DNA of 64,000 bases from Haloplanus ruber. Lineage in GTDB: Archaea > Halobacteriota > Halobacteria > Halobacteriales > Haloferacaceae. The DNA is taken from contig NZ_JANHDK010000001.1 of NCBI RefSeq assembly GCF_024494725.1, positions 1,302,001 through 1,366,000 on the forward strand, given 5' to 3'. The notes below the pieces were generated by a model. It was not told where the DNA came from and did not search any database. It saw nothing but the letters and a program-made list of their open reading frames with translations. The position numbers and the translations under genes were made by a program. Of this stretch, positions 33,105 to 41,763 are shown piece after piece (position 1 is the first letter of the stretch; each line of letters opens with the position of its first letter).

Positions 33105-33531
33105 ACGCGAGATATTGGATCATCGTCATAAATTGATTTCGAACAACCTGACAGACTATCGGAGGCACCCATTATTCCGAATCCGGACACAGAAGATCGT
33201 GAACCGAATGCGTTCAGCGTGCTAATCACAACCTCTGTATTCAGCATGCCAATTCTATCAACTACTGAGGGTTTCAACAGGGCAGATTTTTTATCCCTAA
33301 CCCCTTAATAAAAGGGGTAATTTACTTTTACCATAATATTGATATCAATTAGGCAAAAGAAAAGGCGCTACTGTGTGTCGTTTTTGCGGTTGAATCTGGT
33401 TCGTCTTGCCAAACTTTTATAACATTCAACACACACCGTGAGCGGCCGCGCTGGGCGTTCCGGAACAACCGATCCGCCGACGCTCCACCGGGGCGGTTGC
33501 CCGCGAGCGAAGGCGAGCACCGACGCCCCGC
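33105..33531. other. Gene-free AT-rich stretch with a gene remnant
   Basis: No intact gene is seen. The stretch contains the inverted remnant at 33237-33280, an AT-rich patch with repeated TAATA/ATATTGATATC-type sequence (about 33285-33350) and a TATA-like box at about 33418. GC rises sharply after about 33430, where the core sequence resumes. Confidence 0.7.
33237..33280 (+). repeat. Degenerate inverted copy of the 32621-32669 segment
   Basis: TGTATTCAGCATG (33237-33249) and TGAGGGTTTCAACA (33267-33280) match the minus strand at 32657-32669 and 32621-32634 exactly. Between them the two copies differ and have a length change. The plus-strand copy reads CIQH in frame like the other but then hits a stop. 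The pair flanks the lipoprotein gene and is best read as two opposed relics of one gene. Confidence 0.65.
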
Positions 33532-34575
33532 TCAACCCAGTTCGAGCGTCTCCATGTACCGGAGAAACGACTCCAGCGCGGGATTGCCGTGGTACTGGAT
33601 CGCCGCCGACTCGGCATCGAGTTCGAGGATTCCGAGGTCCGCCAGTTTGGGGAGGTGGGCGTGGACGAGCGAGACGCGGACCGATTCGGGGGAGTCCGGC
33701 GACTCACGCGCCGGGATGGCGCGTTCGCGAGTCACCACCGCGTCTACGAGTTCGTCGATAGGGACGGTCCCGACACCCAGGTCCTTCAGGTGATAGAGCA
33801 GCGTGCGGCGCCGGGGGACGGAGATGAGGTCCAGGGTCTGATCGAAGGAGTACGGCATCGGAATCGTCTCGGGGCAACTGGGGTCGGTGCCCGCCGTCCC
33901 GCCCGGCGGCGCCGTCGACCGGCGAAAGGAGGGGCGCTCGGCGTCGTCCGGCGCTTGGGTCACCGTCCACCCATCCTCGGGGACGTGTTCGATCACCGCG
34001 TCGTACAGCGGGCGAACCGTCGCCACGACGCCGTCGTCGTGAGCGGTCGGATCGAGGTGGTGGTGTGCGGTGGCGCCGGTGGCGTCACAGAGGTCGTTGA
34101 GCGCCGATATCAGGGAGACGACGGCGTCGCGGTCGAAGCTGTCGAGGAGGGTGGTCAGGGAGTGCAGACAGATCCGCGTCTGCTCGGGTGTCGACTCCCA
34201 CGCGCCCAGATGTCGGGCGAGGGCCATCCCGATGTCCACCGGTTCGGCGTTCGAGCGGAGGACATCGACCGCGAAGGTCGACGACAGGTCGTCCTCGGGG
34301 TCGGTCGCCGACTCCGTCTCCCCGTGGTCCGCACTCGCGTCGACGATGATCGCCCGTGCCGGCGACTGCTCGGACGTCTGGCGATTCCAGACGGTCATCC
34401 GCTCGGCGGGCGGCTGCGTGAGGGTCACGCTGAGGACGTTTCCCCCCGACACGTCGTCGGCGGTCATGAGGTCGACGCAGGCGCCCTCGTCGAAATCACT
34501 CCCGGACGGAGCCAAGAGGAGAACTGACGACGGCTCCCCGAGAGCGACGTCGGCTGGCGTAGGTGACCCCCCCAT
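33532..34575 (-). CDS. DUF7504/DUF7344-like regulator
   Basis: The 347-residue protein starts at ATG 34575. The N-terminal part (about residues 1-190) looks like an inactive RecA-like signalling domain (SSVLLLAPSGSDFDEGACVDLM, RICLHSLTTLLDSF). This is the haloarchaeal DUF7504 type, recognised from memory. The C-terminal part (about 245-347) is a winged-helix domain of the DUF7344 type, with SVPRRRTLLYHLKD and a VHAHLPKLADLGILELD stretch. The same C-terminal pattern recurs in the genes at 41239 and 46708. Such proteins are probably DNA-binding regulators of unknown signals. An alternative ATG lies at 34599. Confidence 0.8.
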   Translation of the reverse strand: MGGSPTPADVALGEPSSVLLLAPSGSDFDEGACVDLMTADDVSGGNVLSVTLTQPPAERMTVWNRQTSEQSPARAIIVDASADHGETESATDPEDDLSSTFAVDVLRSNAEPVDIGMALARHLGAWESTPEQTRICLHSLTTLLDSFDRDAVVSLISALNDLCDATGATAHHHLDPTAHDDGVVATVRPLYDAVIEHVPEDGWTVTQAPDDAERPSFRRSTAPPGGTAGTDPSCPETIPMPYSFDQTLDLISVPRRRTLLYHLKDLGVGTVPIDELVDAVVTRERAIPARESPDSPESVRVSLVHAHLPKLADLGILELDAESAAIQYHGNPALESFLRYMETLELG

Positions 34576-34747
34576 ACGTGGCCCGATACGGCACGGCATC
34601 GTAAAAGCGTATCACCCGTCCTGCTGGCCGAGCAACGGCCACAGGCGTCACCGCTCCCGTCGCCGCCGAGAGACGCGGGCGACTCGGGCGTGGCCTCGGA
34701 CGGCCCCAATCGCGGACGTTAAACGGCCTCGCCGGCAACGACGGGTA

Positions 34748-35782
34748 ATGAGTCAGGACGCGTCTACCGAGGGCGACCTCCGGAACACGGGGCTGTCGCT
34801 CAAGCACGACCGGGAGTGGGATTACGAACTCGACCGGATCGTCGAAGCGGTCGAGGAACGGGACGCCACCAAGGTCGGTCTGCAGTTCCCCGAGGGGCTG
34901 AAACGCCGGGGGCCGGCGGTCGCCGACGACCTCCGAGCACTCACCGACGACGACGTCACCTACATGCTCTCGGGCCAGCCCTGTTACGGCGCCTGTGACC
35001 TCGACACCTACCTCATGCGCCGGACGGACGTGTTCGTCCACTTCGGGCACTCGCCGATGAAGGAGTCGGACAAGATCATCTACGTCCCCCTGTTCTCGAA
35101 CGTCGACCCCTTCCCGATGATGGAAGACGCCCGCGAGGAACTCCCCGAGGAGGACGTCGGTCTCGTCACGACGGCTCAGCATATGAACCGCTTCGAGGAG
35201 ATGCGCGAGTGGCTGGAGGCGGAGGGCTACACCGTCCACACCCGCAAGGGCGACGACCGCCTCACCCACGAGGGGCAGGTGCTCGGCTGCAACTACGCCT
35301 CGGCCGATATCGACGCCGACCAGGTGCTCTACGTCGGCGGCGGGAAGTTCCACCCCCTCGGGCTGGCGATGGAGCATCCGGACAAGAAGGTGGTCATCGC
35401 CGACCCCGTCAACAACGTCGTCACGGTCGCGGACACGGAGAAGTTCATGAAACAGCGCTACGGCGCCGTCCACCGCGCGATGGACGCCGAGAAGTGGGGC
35501 GTCATCTTCTGTACCAAGATCGGGCAGGGCCGCTGGGACATGGCCGAGAAAATCGTGAACGACAACGACAACGCCTATCTGATCACGATGGACGAGGTGA
35601 CACCCGACCGCCTACGGAACTTCGACATGGACGCCTTCGTCAACACCGGCTGTCCCCGAATTACGACCGACGACGGCCCACAGTTCCACAAGCCCATGCT
35701 CACGCCCGGCGAGTACCGCATCGCCGTCGGCGACGAACCCCTCGATTCCCTCTCGTTCGACACCTTCCACGGAACGTGGTGA
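34748..35782 (+). CDS. dph2: Diphthamide biosynthesis enzyme Dph2
   Basis: The 344-residue protein starts at ATG 34748. It has the three conserved Cys that hold a radical-SAM-like [4Fe-4S] cluster: SGQPCYGACD (about residue 80), VLGCNYA (about 180) and NTGCPRI (about 302). It transfers the 3-amino-3-carboxypropyl group of SAM to a His of elongation factor 2, the first step of diphthamide synthesis. Length and motif spacing match archaeal Dph2, which acts as a homodimer. It stands alone, divergent from the DUF7504-like gene. Confidence 0.97.
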   Translation: MSQDASTEGDLRNTGLSLKHDREWDYELDRIVEAVEERDATKVGLQFPEGLKRRGPAVADDLRALTDDDVTYMLSGQPCYGACDLDTYLMRRTDVFVHFGHSPMKESDKIIYVPLFSNVDPFPMMEDAREELPEEDVGLVTTAQHMNRFEEMREWLEAEGYTVHTRKGDDRLTHEGQVLGCNYASADIDADQVLYVGGGKFHPLGLAMEHPDKKVVIADPVNNVVTVADTEKFMKQRYGAVHRAMDAEKWGVIFCTKIGQGRWDMAEKIVNDNDNAYLITMDEVTPDRLRNFDMDAFVNTGCPRITTDDGPQFHKPMLTPGEYRIAVGDEPLDSLSFDTFHGTW

Positions 35783-36051
35783 GCGGGCCTCGCGGACGAA
35801 ATCGACCACCGTCGCGCTGAGCCGTCACCGCGACGGGGGCAACGCCACCGGCGAAGCTCCCACCGGACGAGCGTGCCGACCCTGAGATCACGACCGAGGA
35901 GCGCCGGGGCTGGCGGCGGCGGCGTCGCGGTCGCTCGGAGGCAGAGCTTGACAACTGAGACACGAGAAGGGGTGACAGCGTACACATCGCGCTCCCGGCG
36001 GAGTGACCGACGGCGCGAGCGACACCGAGGCCAGCCCTCGGGAGGCGACGA

Positions 36052-36945
36052 CTACTCCAGTCGTTCGGCGGCGTCTCGCTCCAAGAGTGGCTCGGCGTTC
36101 GGGGTCGGCAGCGTCACCACGTCCTCGCTGGCGAGGTCGTACTCCCGTTCGTCGACCCCGAATATCGCACCCACGTCGCTGGTGATCCGCAGGGTCGTCC
36201 GCTCGGTCCCCGTCTCGCCGCCATCGGGTGCCGGCGAGTCGTCGCGGGCGGGCGCGTCGGGATCGGGGGCCGGCCCCGGCGGCGAGGACGTCGGATCGGC
36301 GTCGGTCGACCCGGCGTCCCCGCCGTTGGCGGTCGCTGGCGACGAGTCGTCTCCGCCCATCGCCTCCGCGAGGATGTCGTCCGGATCAGGGGGCGCTCCG
36401 TCGTCGCCGGAGCGGATCGGGTCGGGAGATGTCGGTGACCGGTCTGCGGCGTCGGCCGGCGCGTCGCCGGCGTCCCCCGACGGCCTGTCGTCGGAGGCCG
36501 TGGGTGGAGTCGACTCCTCCGTGGCGTCCGGGTCTGCATCCTCGGCGTCCGCGGGCGACTCGCCGGATAGCGTGTCGAGAACGGTGTCGCGGTTGGCCTC
36601 GATGCGGGCGACCAGATCGTCGAAGAGGTCGCGTTCCTCGGTTGTGAGTCCCTCGTCTTCGGTCGCCATGCCGGCGGCGGCGAAGGTCGCGCGCTTGACG
36701 ATCTTGCCGATTCGGCGCTCGTAGATGCTCTCGACGACTTCCTCGGCGGTTTCGATCTCGTCGGTGAGACGGCTGACCTCCGGCGAAGAGAAGGGGTCGT
36801 CCGCGGCCGCCGCGATCTGTTCGCGTTCGGCCTTGCGCTCGGCGATGTAGTCCGCCACGTCCCGATAGAACGAGTCCCGGAGGTGCTGGAGGCTGTCTTT
36901 CTGCCGTTCGGTGCGCTGGACCGTGCGCAGTTCCTCGACGTTCAT
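36052..36945 (-). CDS. Archaeal GINS subunit, Gins51 type
   Basis: The 297-residue protein starts at ATG 36945. The first 130 residues are helical (MNVEELRTVQRTERQKDSLQ, then FYRDVADYIAERKAE). A long acidic, Pro/Asp/Gly-rich linker follows (about 135-240). The small C-terminal beta domain (about 240-297) has TLRITSDVGAIFGVDEREYDL. This A-then-B order is that of archaeal Gins51 (Sld5/Psf1 class), a part of the CMG-type replicative helicase. The low-complexity linker is longer than in many archaea. Its start overlaps the primase stop by four bases, so it is translated together with priS. Confidence 0.92.
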   Translation of the reverse strand: MNVEELRTVQRTERQKDSLQHLRDSFYRDVADYIAERKAEREQIAAAADDPFSSPEVSRLTDEIETAEEVVESIYERRIGKIVKRATFAAAGMATEDEGLTTEERDLFDDLVARIEANRDTVLDTLSGESPADAEDADPDATEESTPPTASDDRPSGDAGDAPADAADRSPTSPDPIRSGDDGAPPDPDDILAEAMGGDDSSPATANGGDAGSTDADPTSSPPGPAPDPDAPARDDSPAPDGGETGTERTTLRITSDVGAIFGVDEREYDLASEDVVTLPTPNAEPLLERDAAERLE

Positions 36946-38099
36946 TCTTTCACCTTCCGGGCCCGGCCGCGTGTCATCAGGAACACGGCGACACACTCCG
37001 GTACCGTTTGCTCTCCGGCGTCCACTGTAAACGTGTCGCCGTCGAGTTCGACCGTCCCCGGATCGGTCACCGCGACCCGCACCGACCGCCGGGTGAACCG
37101 CTCGGGGACGGCATCGACCAGCGGGTCGAAGTCGTCGATCTCGTCACGGTCGAGGCGCCGGACCACGAGGCCGCTGCCGCCGTGGAGCGTTCCCGGCAAG
37201 CGGATCAAGCGGCGGGTGTCGGTCGTCACGGGTTCGTCGATGGGGGCCGTCTCGGCGGCGACTGTCTCCGCAGCGAGTGCCTCGACCAGCCGTCTGGCCC
37301 CCGGGCCACCAGCCTCGACGTTGCCCCGTTCGACCGCGCGCTCGTTGTCGACGAAGGCGTCGAGGAGCGTCTCGGCCCGGCCCTCGCCGATGCCGTCGAA
37401 CGCCGTGAGTCGCTCCGTCGCCTCGTCCGCCGGGAGATCCCGCACGTCCGTGACGAACGACCGGAGGCGGTGGTGGGTGCGTCGCCCCCAGCCGCCACCG
37501 GTGCGGAGCTCCCGCCGTGTCGCCCCGCCCACGGCCCGCGTTCGCACCAGTCCCTCGACGTCGAGGTCGACGGCGCGGACGTAATCGACCACCTCGCGTC
37601 GCGCCGCCGAGTCGAGGTCGGCGACGCCGTCGTCCCGGACGTGGACGTGGTAGCCACGCCCCCCCGAGAACACGACGGTTACGTCCTCGAATCCGAAGTC
37701 GGTCTCCAACAGGTCGAGCAGCCGGCAGAGTGCGTCCTTACACGCCGCGAGCATCTCGGCGTACGTCACCGCCTCGGGGTCGACCCCCGGGAGGTGATCG
37801 GCGTCGAGGTCGAACACGAGGTCTGCACCTTGCCACCCCTTGTCGTCCATCGACCCCGCGCCGGGGTCGTCGTAGCGCGCGGCCGAGAAGTAGACGTGTC
37901 GCGGGGCCTCCCGCTGGAGGAAGTCGGCGACATCACCGAGGTCGTAGATCGACTGGTGGCGGACCATCGTGGTCGATCCGCTCGTCCAGGGGATATGTCC
38001 CCACTCCCGCCGCTCCGGGGCGGGCGGGAGCGCCGGATCGGCGCTCCGGTAGTAGTCGCCGAACCGGCCAGAGAGGTAGTTGCGCGTTCGTCGATCCAT
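36942..38099 (-). CDS. priS: DNA primase catalytic (small) subunit
   Basis: The 385-residue protein starts at ATG 38099. Archaeal PriS motifs are clear. DLVFDLDADHLPG carries the catalytic acidic residues (about 100-112). VVFSGGRGYHVHV (about 145-157) is the nucleotide-binding SGxRGxH motif. RLIRLPGTLHGGSGLVV is the C-terminal conserved loop. PriS makes RNA/DNA primers with PriL. It overlaps the GINS gene by four bases, the usual archaeal arrangement linking primase and GINS. The region upstream to 38194 holds the divergent promoter shared with the MscS gene. Confidence 0.97.
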   Translation of the reverse strand: MDRRTRNYLSGRFGDYYRSADPALPPAPERREWGHIPWTSGSTTMVRHQSIYDLGDVADFLQREAPRHVYFSAARYDDPGAGSMDDKGWQGADLVFDLDADHLPGVDPEAVTYAEMLAACKDALCRLLDLLETDFGFEDVTVVFSGGRGYHVHVRDDGVADLDSAARREVVDYVRAVDLDVEGLVRTRAVGGATRRELRTGGGWGRRTHHRLRSFVTDVRDLPADEATERLTAFDGIGEGRAETLLDAFVDNERAVERGNVEAGGPGARRLVEALAAETVAAETAPIDEPVTTDTRRLIRLPGTLHGGSGLVVRRLDRDEIDDFDPLVDAVPERFTRRSVRVAVTDPGTVELDGDTFTVDAGEQTVPECVAVFLMTRGRARKVKE

Positions 38100-38194
38100 G
38101 CCGATATGGGTTGGATCGGCGACGGTATAGAGACTTGTGATCGAGCCGCCCCCACCGTGGAAACGCTTTTTTTCGGTGACGGTGAGGGACGAAC

Positions 38195-39217
38195 ATGAAC
38201 CTCGGGGCGGTCGCGCTGGCGGGGGCAGCACCACCGGTCGGCTCCGTGGAGTGGCTGCGGTGGCTCTGGTCGTTCGCCACCGTGCGAGCCGTCGTCGCCG
38301 GCCTGGTCGTCGCCGCGGGGGTCGTCCTCTCGAAGTTCCTCGTGCGCCTGCTCGGCCGTCCGGTAGCCCGACGCTTCCAGCGACAGAGCGTCGCCCAGAC
38401 GGTGCTCGGGCTGTTGCGCGTCTCGACGGTGCTGACCGCGGTCCTGATCGCGGCGAGCATGGTCGGTCTCGGCATCGGCGACATCGTCCTCTCGGTGACC
38501 GTCTTCTCGGCGGTCCTCGGTATCGTCCTCGCGCCAATCGTCGGCAGCGTCGTCAGCGGCCTGTTCGTGTTGGCGGACAACCCCTACGAGATCGGCGATA
38601 TGATCGAACTCGAGGACGGCCGCCGTGGGTTCGTCGACGACATCACGATCCGGTATACGAAGATCCTCACGCTCGATAACACGTTTCTCGTGGTGCCGAA
38701 CGCCCAGATGCGCGAGCGAGACGTGACCAACTTCTCCGCCGAGGACGAGCGAACGCGGCTCTCGATTTCGCTTCTCGTCACCTACGAGGGAGACCTTGAC
38801 GCCGCTCGCCGCATCATGGAGCGGGCCGCTCGCAACTGCGAGGACGTCATCGAGGGTGGGCCGGACATCCGCGTCGGGAGCGCCCGCTATCCGGCGAAGC
38901 CGACCTGTCTGATCGGGGCCTACGCCGACGACGGCGTCCGTCTCGTCCTCCGGTTCTGGGTGCGGACCCCGTACAAGATTCCGCGGATCGAATCCAACGT
39001 CCGCGAGCGCATCCGAGAGAACCTCGCCGACGTCGACGTCGAGATTGCCTACCCTCACCAGCACCTACTGTTCGACGAGACGAGCGGCCAGGCGCGCGTG
39101 GCCGTCGAGGACGGGTCCCAGCCACCGCCGGCGACCGACCGCGGCGCCGACGCCGTGACGACCCGATACGAGGAAGCGGACGTCGTTGCCGACGCGGACG
39201 GGTCGACACCGGAGTGA
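38195..39217 (+). CDS. MscS family mechanosensitive channel (second of two)
   Basis: The 340-residue protein starts at ATG 38195. The three or four N-terminal helices end in the MscS pore and beta domain: GIVLAPIVGSVVSGLFVLADNPYEIGDMI (about residues 110-138) and FLVVPNAQMRERDVTNF (about 160-176). A C-terminal acidic tail follows (about 310-340). The role is release of solutes on osmotic downshift. It is adjacent to priS only by position. Its stop abuts that of the convergent Usp gene with no spacer. Confidence 0.93.
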   Translation: MNLGAVALAGAAPPVGSVEWLRWLWSFATVRAVVAGLVVAAGVVLSKFLVRLLGRPVARRFQRQSVAQTVLGLLRVSTVLTAVLIAASMVGLGIGDIVLSVTVFSAVLGIVLAPIVGSVVSGLFVLADNPYEIGDMIELEDGRRGFVDDITIRYTKILTLDNTFLVVPNAQMRERDVTNFSAEDERTRLSISLLVTYEGDLDAARRIMERAARNCEDVIEGGPDIRVGSARYPAKPTCLIGAYADDGVRLVLRFWVRTPYKIPRIESNVRERIRENLADVDVEIAYPHQHLLFDETSGQARVAVEDGSQPPPATDRGADAVTTRYEEADVVADADGSTPE

Positions 39218-39619
39218 CTACCCGCCGACGGTAACCACGTCGCAGTCGAGTTGCTCGCGCAGGAACTGGTCGATGTCGGGTTCGTCGAGAAAGCGGGCGA
39301 CGGTGCGGCGCAACCGGCCGACCTGCTTCGAGCCGATGACCACCACGTCGGCGCCCTCGGCGGCCACCTCGTCGAGGATCGTTTCCTCGACAAGAAAGCC
39401 CCGGCGCACCACGTAGCGGGACCGCGGGACGCGGCCGAACTCCGCCTCCACGGTGCGTTTCAGGTCCGTCCGCGTTACCTCGCCGCTCTCCTGGTAGAGG
39501 TCGACGTGCATCACCGTGAGGTCGGCATCGCGGTCCTCGGCGATCCGGATGGCCTCCGCGAGCGTCGCGCGGGAGTGGCTACTGAGCGGATACCGGACCG
39601 GGACGACCACCAGCGTCAT
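39218..39619 (-). CDS. Universal stress protein (UspA family)
   Basis: The 133-residue protein starts at ATG 39619. It is a single Usp domain with an N-terminal strand (TLVVVPVRYPL), a helical segment (LAEAIRIAEDRDADLTVMHVD) and the C-terminal VVIGSKQVGRLRRTVARFL. This last piece takes the place of the ATP-binding GSxGxxxxxxxLLGS loop but lacks some glycines, so ATP binding is uncertain. The stop touches that of the MscS gene. Confidence 0.88.
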   Translation of the reverse strand: MTLVVVPVRYPLSSHSRATLAEAIRIAEDRDADLTVMHVDLYQESGEVTRTDLKRTVEAEFGRVPRSRYVVRRGFLVEETILDEVAAEGADVVVIGSKQVGRLRRTVARFLDEPDIDQFLREQLDCDVVTVGG

Positions 39620-39708
39620 GACGCCAACAAACTCACCGCGCGGTTTTAACCTGTGCGATCCGGCCACTCAGGTGGCCGTCGACCCGGGGACGGAGCGGGC
39701 GACGACCC

Positions 39709-39909
39709 TTACCCTTCGAGTTCGAACGCCACTTCGACTTCGGCTTGGTATTCGCGGTCTTCGACGCCCGCCATCTCGACCCCGAGTTGCTCGACTTCCA
39801 GCCACTTGACACGGTCGAGCGTCACCGTCGCGCGGTCGATGGCGTCGTCGACGGCGTCGTCGAAACTGTCCGGACTCCGGCCGATCAGCGTGATTTTCTT
39901 GAAAACCAT
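39709..39909 (-). CDS. Dodecin, flavin-binding protein
   Basis: The 66-residue protein begins [20 protein letters not shown] and ends in a strand rich in Glu and Val ([13 protein letters not shown]). It has the dodecin beta-alpha-beta-beta fold, with the Trp of VKWLEVEQ that stacks on the flavin in the haloarchaeal protein. Dodecins form hollow dodecamers that store or buffer riboflavin. The gene is monocistronic, with about 90 bp on its 3' side to the Usp gene. Confidence 0.96.
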   Translation of the reverse strand: MVFKKITLIGRSPDSFDDAVDDAIDRATVTLDRVKWLEVEQLGVEMAGVEDREYQAEVEVAFELEG

Positions 39910-39977
39910 GGGTCAGGCACTCCGGGAAGACGTTCGCTCAGCGACACCTTAAATCCACGTCCCGACCGGGGTACCAC

Positions 39978-40160
39978 TCACTCGGCGGTCCGTAGCCAGG
40001 TTGAGCGGTGCAGCACGCCGCCGACGGCGACGGCGGCGACGACGGCGAGCGCCGCCGCGAGGAGGCCGGTGGGATCGGGTGCGAGAAGCGGGCCGAGGGT
40101 CACGCCGGCGAGGAGGCCGACGACGCTACACAGAGCGGTGCGGAGGGAACGGTGGACCAT
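39978..40160 (-). CDS. Small two-helix membrane protein
   Basis: The 60-residue product has two hydrophobic segments (about residues 8-25 and 31-50), rich in Ala, Val and Leu, with short charged ends (MVHRSLRT and STWLRTAE). No family is recognised. The third-codon bias is normal for the region, which supports a real gene. It is downstream of the HTH regulator on the same strand, 42 bp away, and could share its transcript. Confidence 0.55.
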   Translation of the reverse strand: MVHRSLRTALCSVVGLLAGVTLGPLLAPDPTGLLAAALAVVAAVAVGGVLHRSTWLRTAE

Positions 40161-40202
40161 CGCGCGGCGATTGTCGGGGACGACGCAAGTCGCTTGTGCC
40201 GC

Positions 40203-40991
40203 CTACGACGGCTCCGCCGTGACCGGCGACGACCGCTCGTGAGCCTCGCGGAGCGTGCGCTCGGCCCAAGCCACCGCCGCGGGACGGTCCGTGCCGAGCA
40301 GGACGCGAACGCGGTCGGTCGTCCGGTCGTGGATCGACAGTCGGACGCTCGACGCACCGTCCGTCTCGAACAAGAACAGCCCCGAGTGAAGCGAGTCGGG
40401 GTACGCCCGGACTGTGACGTGTGTCAGGTCGAGTACCTGTTGGAGGTCGGTGCCGTGATACGAGCGCATGACTTCGACGGAGTCCGGGCAGAGGGCCACC
40501 TCGATTGCGAGCGAGCCGTTGAACATCCGCTCGCGCACCTCGGCGGCAAAGACCGGCCTGATCGTCCCACGGACGAGCCGACATCGGTCGGCCGTCAGAA
40601 ACGCTTCGACCAAGCGCTCTCCGGGGGCGTGCGCGTCGTCGTCGGCCGTCACGACCGTCGTTTCGCCGAAAAATGAGGGCGGCGGGCGGAACACGTCGTC
40701 GAGGGCGTCCAGATACGGCGCCAGCGTCAGCAATTCGTCGACACCCGCGGTGGCGTCCCGGTAGAGCGTCGAGACGAGGTCGCCGGCGGCGGTCGACCGC
40801 ACCCGGCCATCCGCGTCGGCGACGAGACCGAGTGCCGAGAGTTCGGTCACCGCACGGTCAACCGTCGACCGCGAGACCGACAGCGCCGACACCAGCGTCC
40901 GCTTCTCCCGCGGCCCGTCTTGGAGTTCGTCGAGCAGGGCGGCGCGCCGAGCTACGAGCTCCCACACCGCCGCGGGTGAGTCCCCTGACAT
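40203..40991 (-). CDS. Haloarchaeal winged-helix transcriptional regulator
   Basis: The 262-residue protein starts at ATG 40991. The N-terminal part (about residues 8-80) is a winged helix with RAALLDELQDGPREKRTLVSA and VSRSTVDRAVTELSALGLVADADGRV. The larger C-terminal part is alpha/beta and carries LFLFETDGASSVRLSIHD, typical of the haloarchaeal GvpE-unrelated HTH family of about 260 residues. It lacks membrane segments. Its ligand is unknown. A perfect 13-bp palindrome lies 65-77 bp upstream (41056-41068) and may be its operator. Confidence 0.88.
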   Translation of the reverse strand: MSGDSPAAVWELVARRAALLDELQDGPREKRTLVSALSVSRSTVDRAVTELSALGLVADADGRVRSTAAGDLVSTLYRDATAGVDELLTLAPYLDALDDVFRPPPSFFGETTVVTADDDAHAPGERLVEAFLTADRCRLVRGTIRPVFAAEVRERMFNGSLAIEVALCPDSVEVMRSYHGTDLQQVLDLTHVTVRAYPDSLHSGLFLFETDGASSVRLSIHDRTTDRVRVLLGTDRPAAVAWAERTLREAHERSSPVTAEPS

Positions 40992-41055
40992 GAATCGGTT
41001 CGGCTATCCGCTCCACCGGGATAACGCTTGGTTCTGTCGGCGCCTGTCGCTCACA

Positions 41056-41068
41056 GTGTGAGTCACAC
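41056..41068. promoter_or_regulatory. Palindrome between divergent regulator genes
   Basis: GTGTGA-G-TCACAC is a perfect 6+6 bp inverted repeat around one base. It lies in the 247-bp divergent region between the regulator at 40203-40991 and the DUF7344-like gene at 41239. No other clear element is seen in this region apart from a possible short leader frame ending at 41236. Regulator binding is inferred from symmetry only. Confidence 0.45.
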
Positions 41069-41238
41069 CCCCATCGTCTTTCACGTGATGCGTACCGAAG
41101 CGGTGCTACCGCGCCGGTCTGCGGGGTCGCGGCGTGGGTGCAGGGGGTAACACTATGACGGCGGGGTGTGGGTGTACTATCATGAATCGAGGGGAGTGGG
41201 GAGCGGCGGTCGCCGGAGCGGCGCGGATGGGGTGAGCG

Positions 41239-41763
41239 ATGTCGCCACAACTCCATTCGACCGACCCCGACCGCCTCTCCCGGGATGCGCTGTTCTCGAT
41301 GCTCCGCAACGAACGGCGCCGCGAGGTCATCATCTACCTGCGTGACCGCGAGGAGCCGGTCGACCTGCGTGAACTGAGCGAGCACATCGCGGCCATCGAG
41401 AACGACTGTTCGCCCGACGAAGTTACCTACAAGCAACGCAAGCGAGTCCAGACCGCTCTCTATCAGATGCACCTCCCTAAGCTCGCCGACCGGGATATCG
41501 TCGCCTACGACCGGCGAGCGGGACGGGTCGAACTCGCTGACGGCGCCGACGACTGTCTCGCGTATCTGGACGCCGTCAGCGAACCGAATCCGGTCTCCTG
41601 GTGGCGCCGATATCTCGTCGTCGCTGCCGCCGTTGCGGTCCCGGTCGGGTTGGCCGCCGTCGGTGTGACGCCTTTCGCCGCGGTGCCCGGATTGGGGTAC
41701 GCGGTCGTCGCGTCGGCGGCCTTCGTCACCGTGTCGGTCGCACAGGCCCTCGACGAGCGCTAA
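41239..41763 (+). CDS. DUF7344-like regulator with two membrane helices
   Basis: The 174-residue protein starts at ATG 41239. The first 110 residues are a winged-helix domain of the DUF7344 type (LFSMLRNERRREVIIYLRD, then KRVQTALYQMHLPKLADRDIVAYD). Two C-terminal hydrophobic helices follow (about 120-140 and 145-170), so the DNA-binding part should sit next to the membrane. The same domain, without membrane helices, occurs at 46708 and as the C-terminal part of the 33532 gene. Targets are unknown. The TAA stop overlaps the convergent stop codon at 41760. Confidence 0.85.
   Translation: MSPQLHSTDPDRLSRDALFSMLRNERRREVIIYLRDREEPVDLRELSEHIAAIENDCSPDEVTYKQRKRVQTALYQMHLPKLADRDIVAYDRRAGRVELADGADDCLAYLDAVSEPNPVSWWRRYLVVAAAVAVPVGLAAVGVTPFAAVPGLGYAVVASAAFVTVSVAQALDER

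Noticed and set aside
35783-36051. Gene between dph2 and the GINS gene
   Set aside because: All frames are Arg-rich or broken; no family feature or good start.
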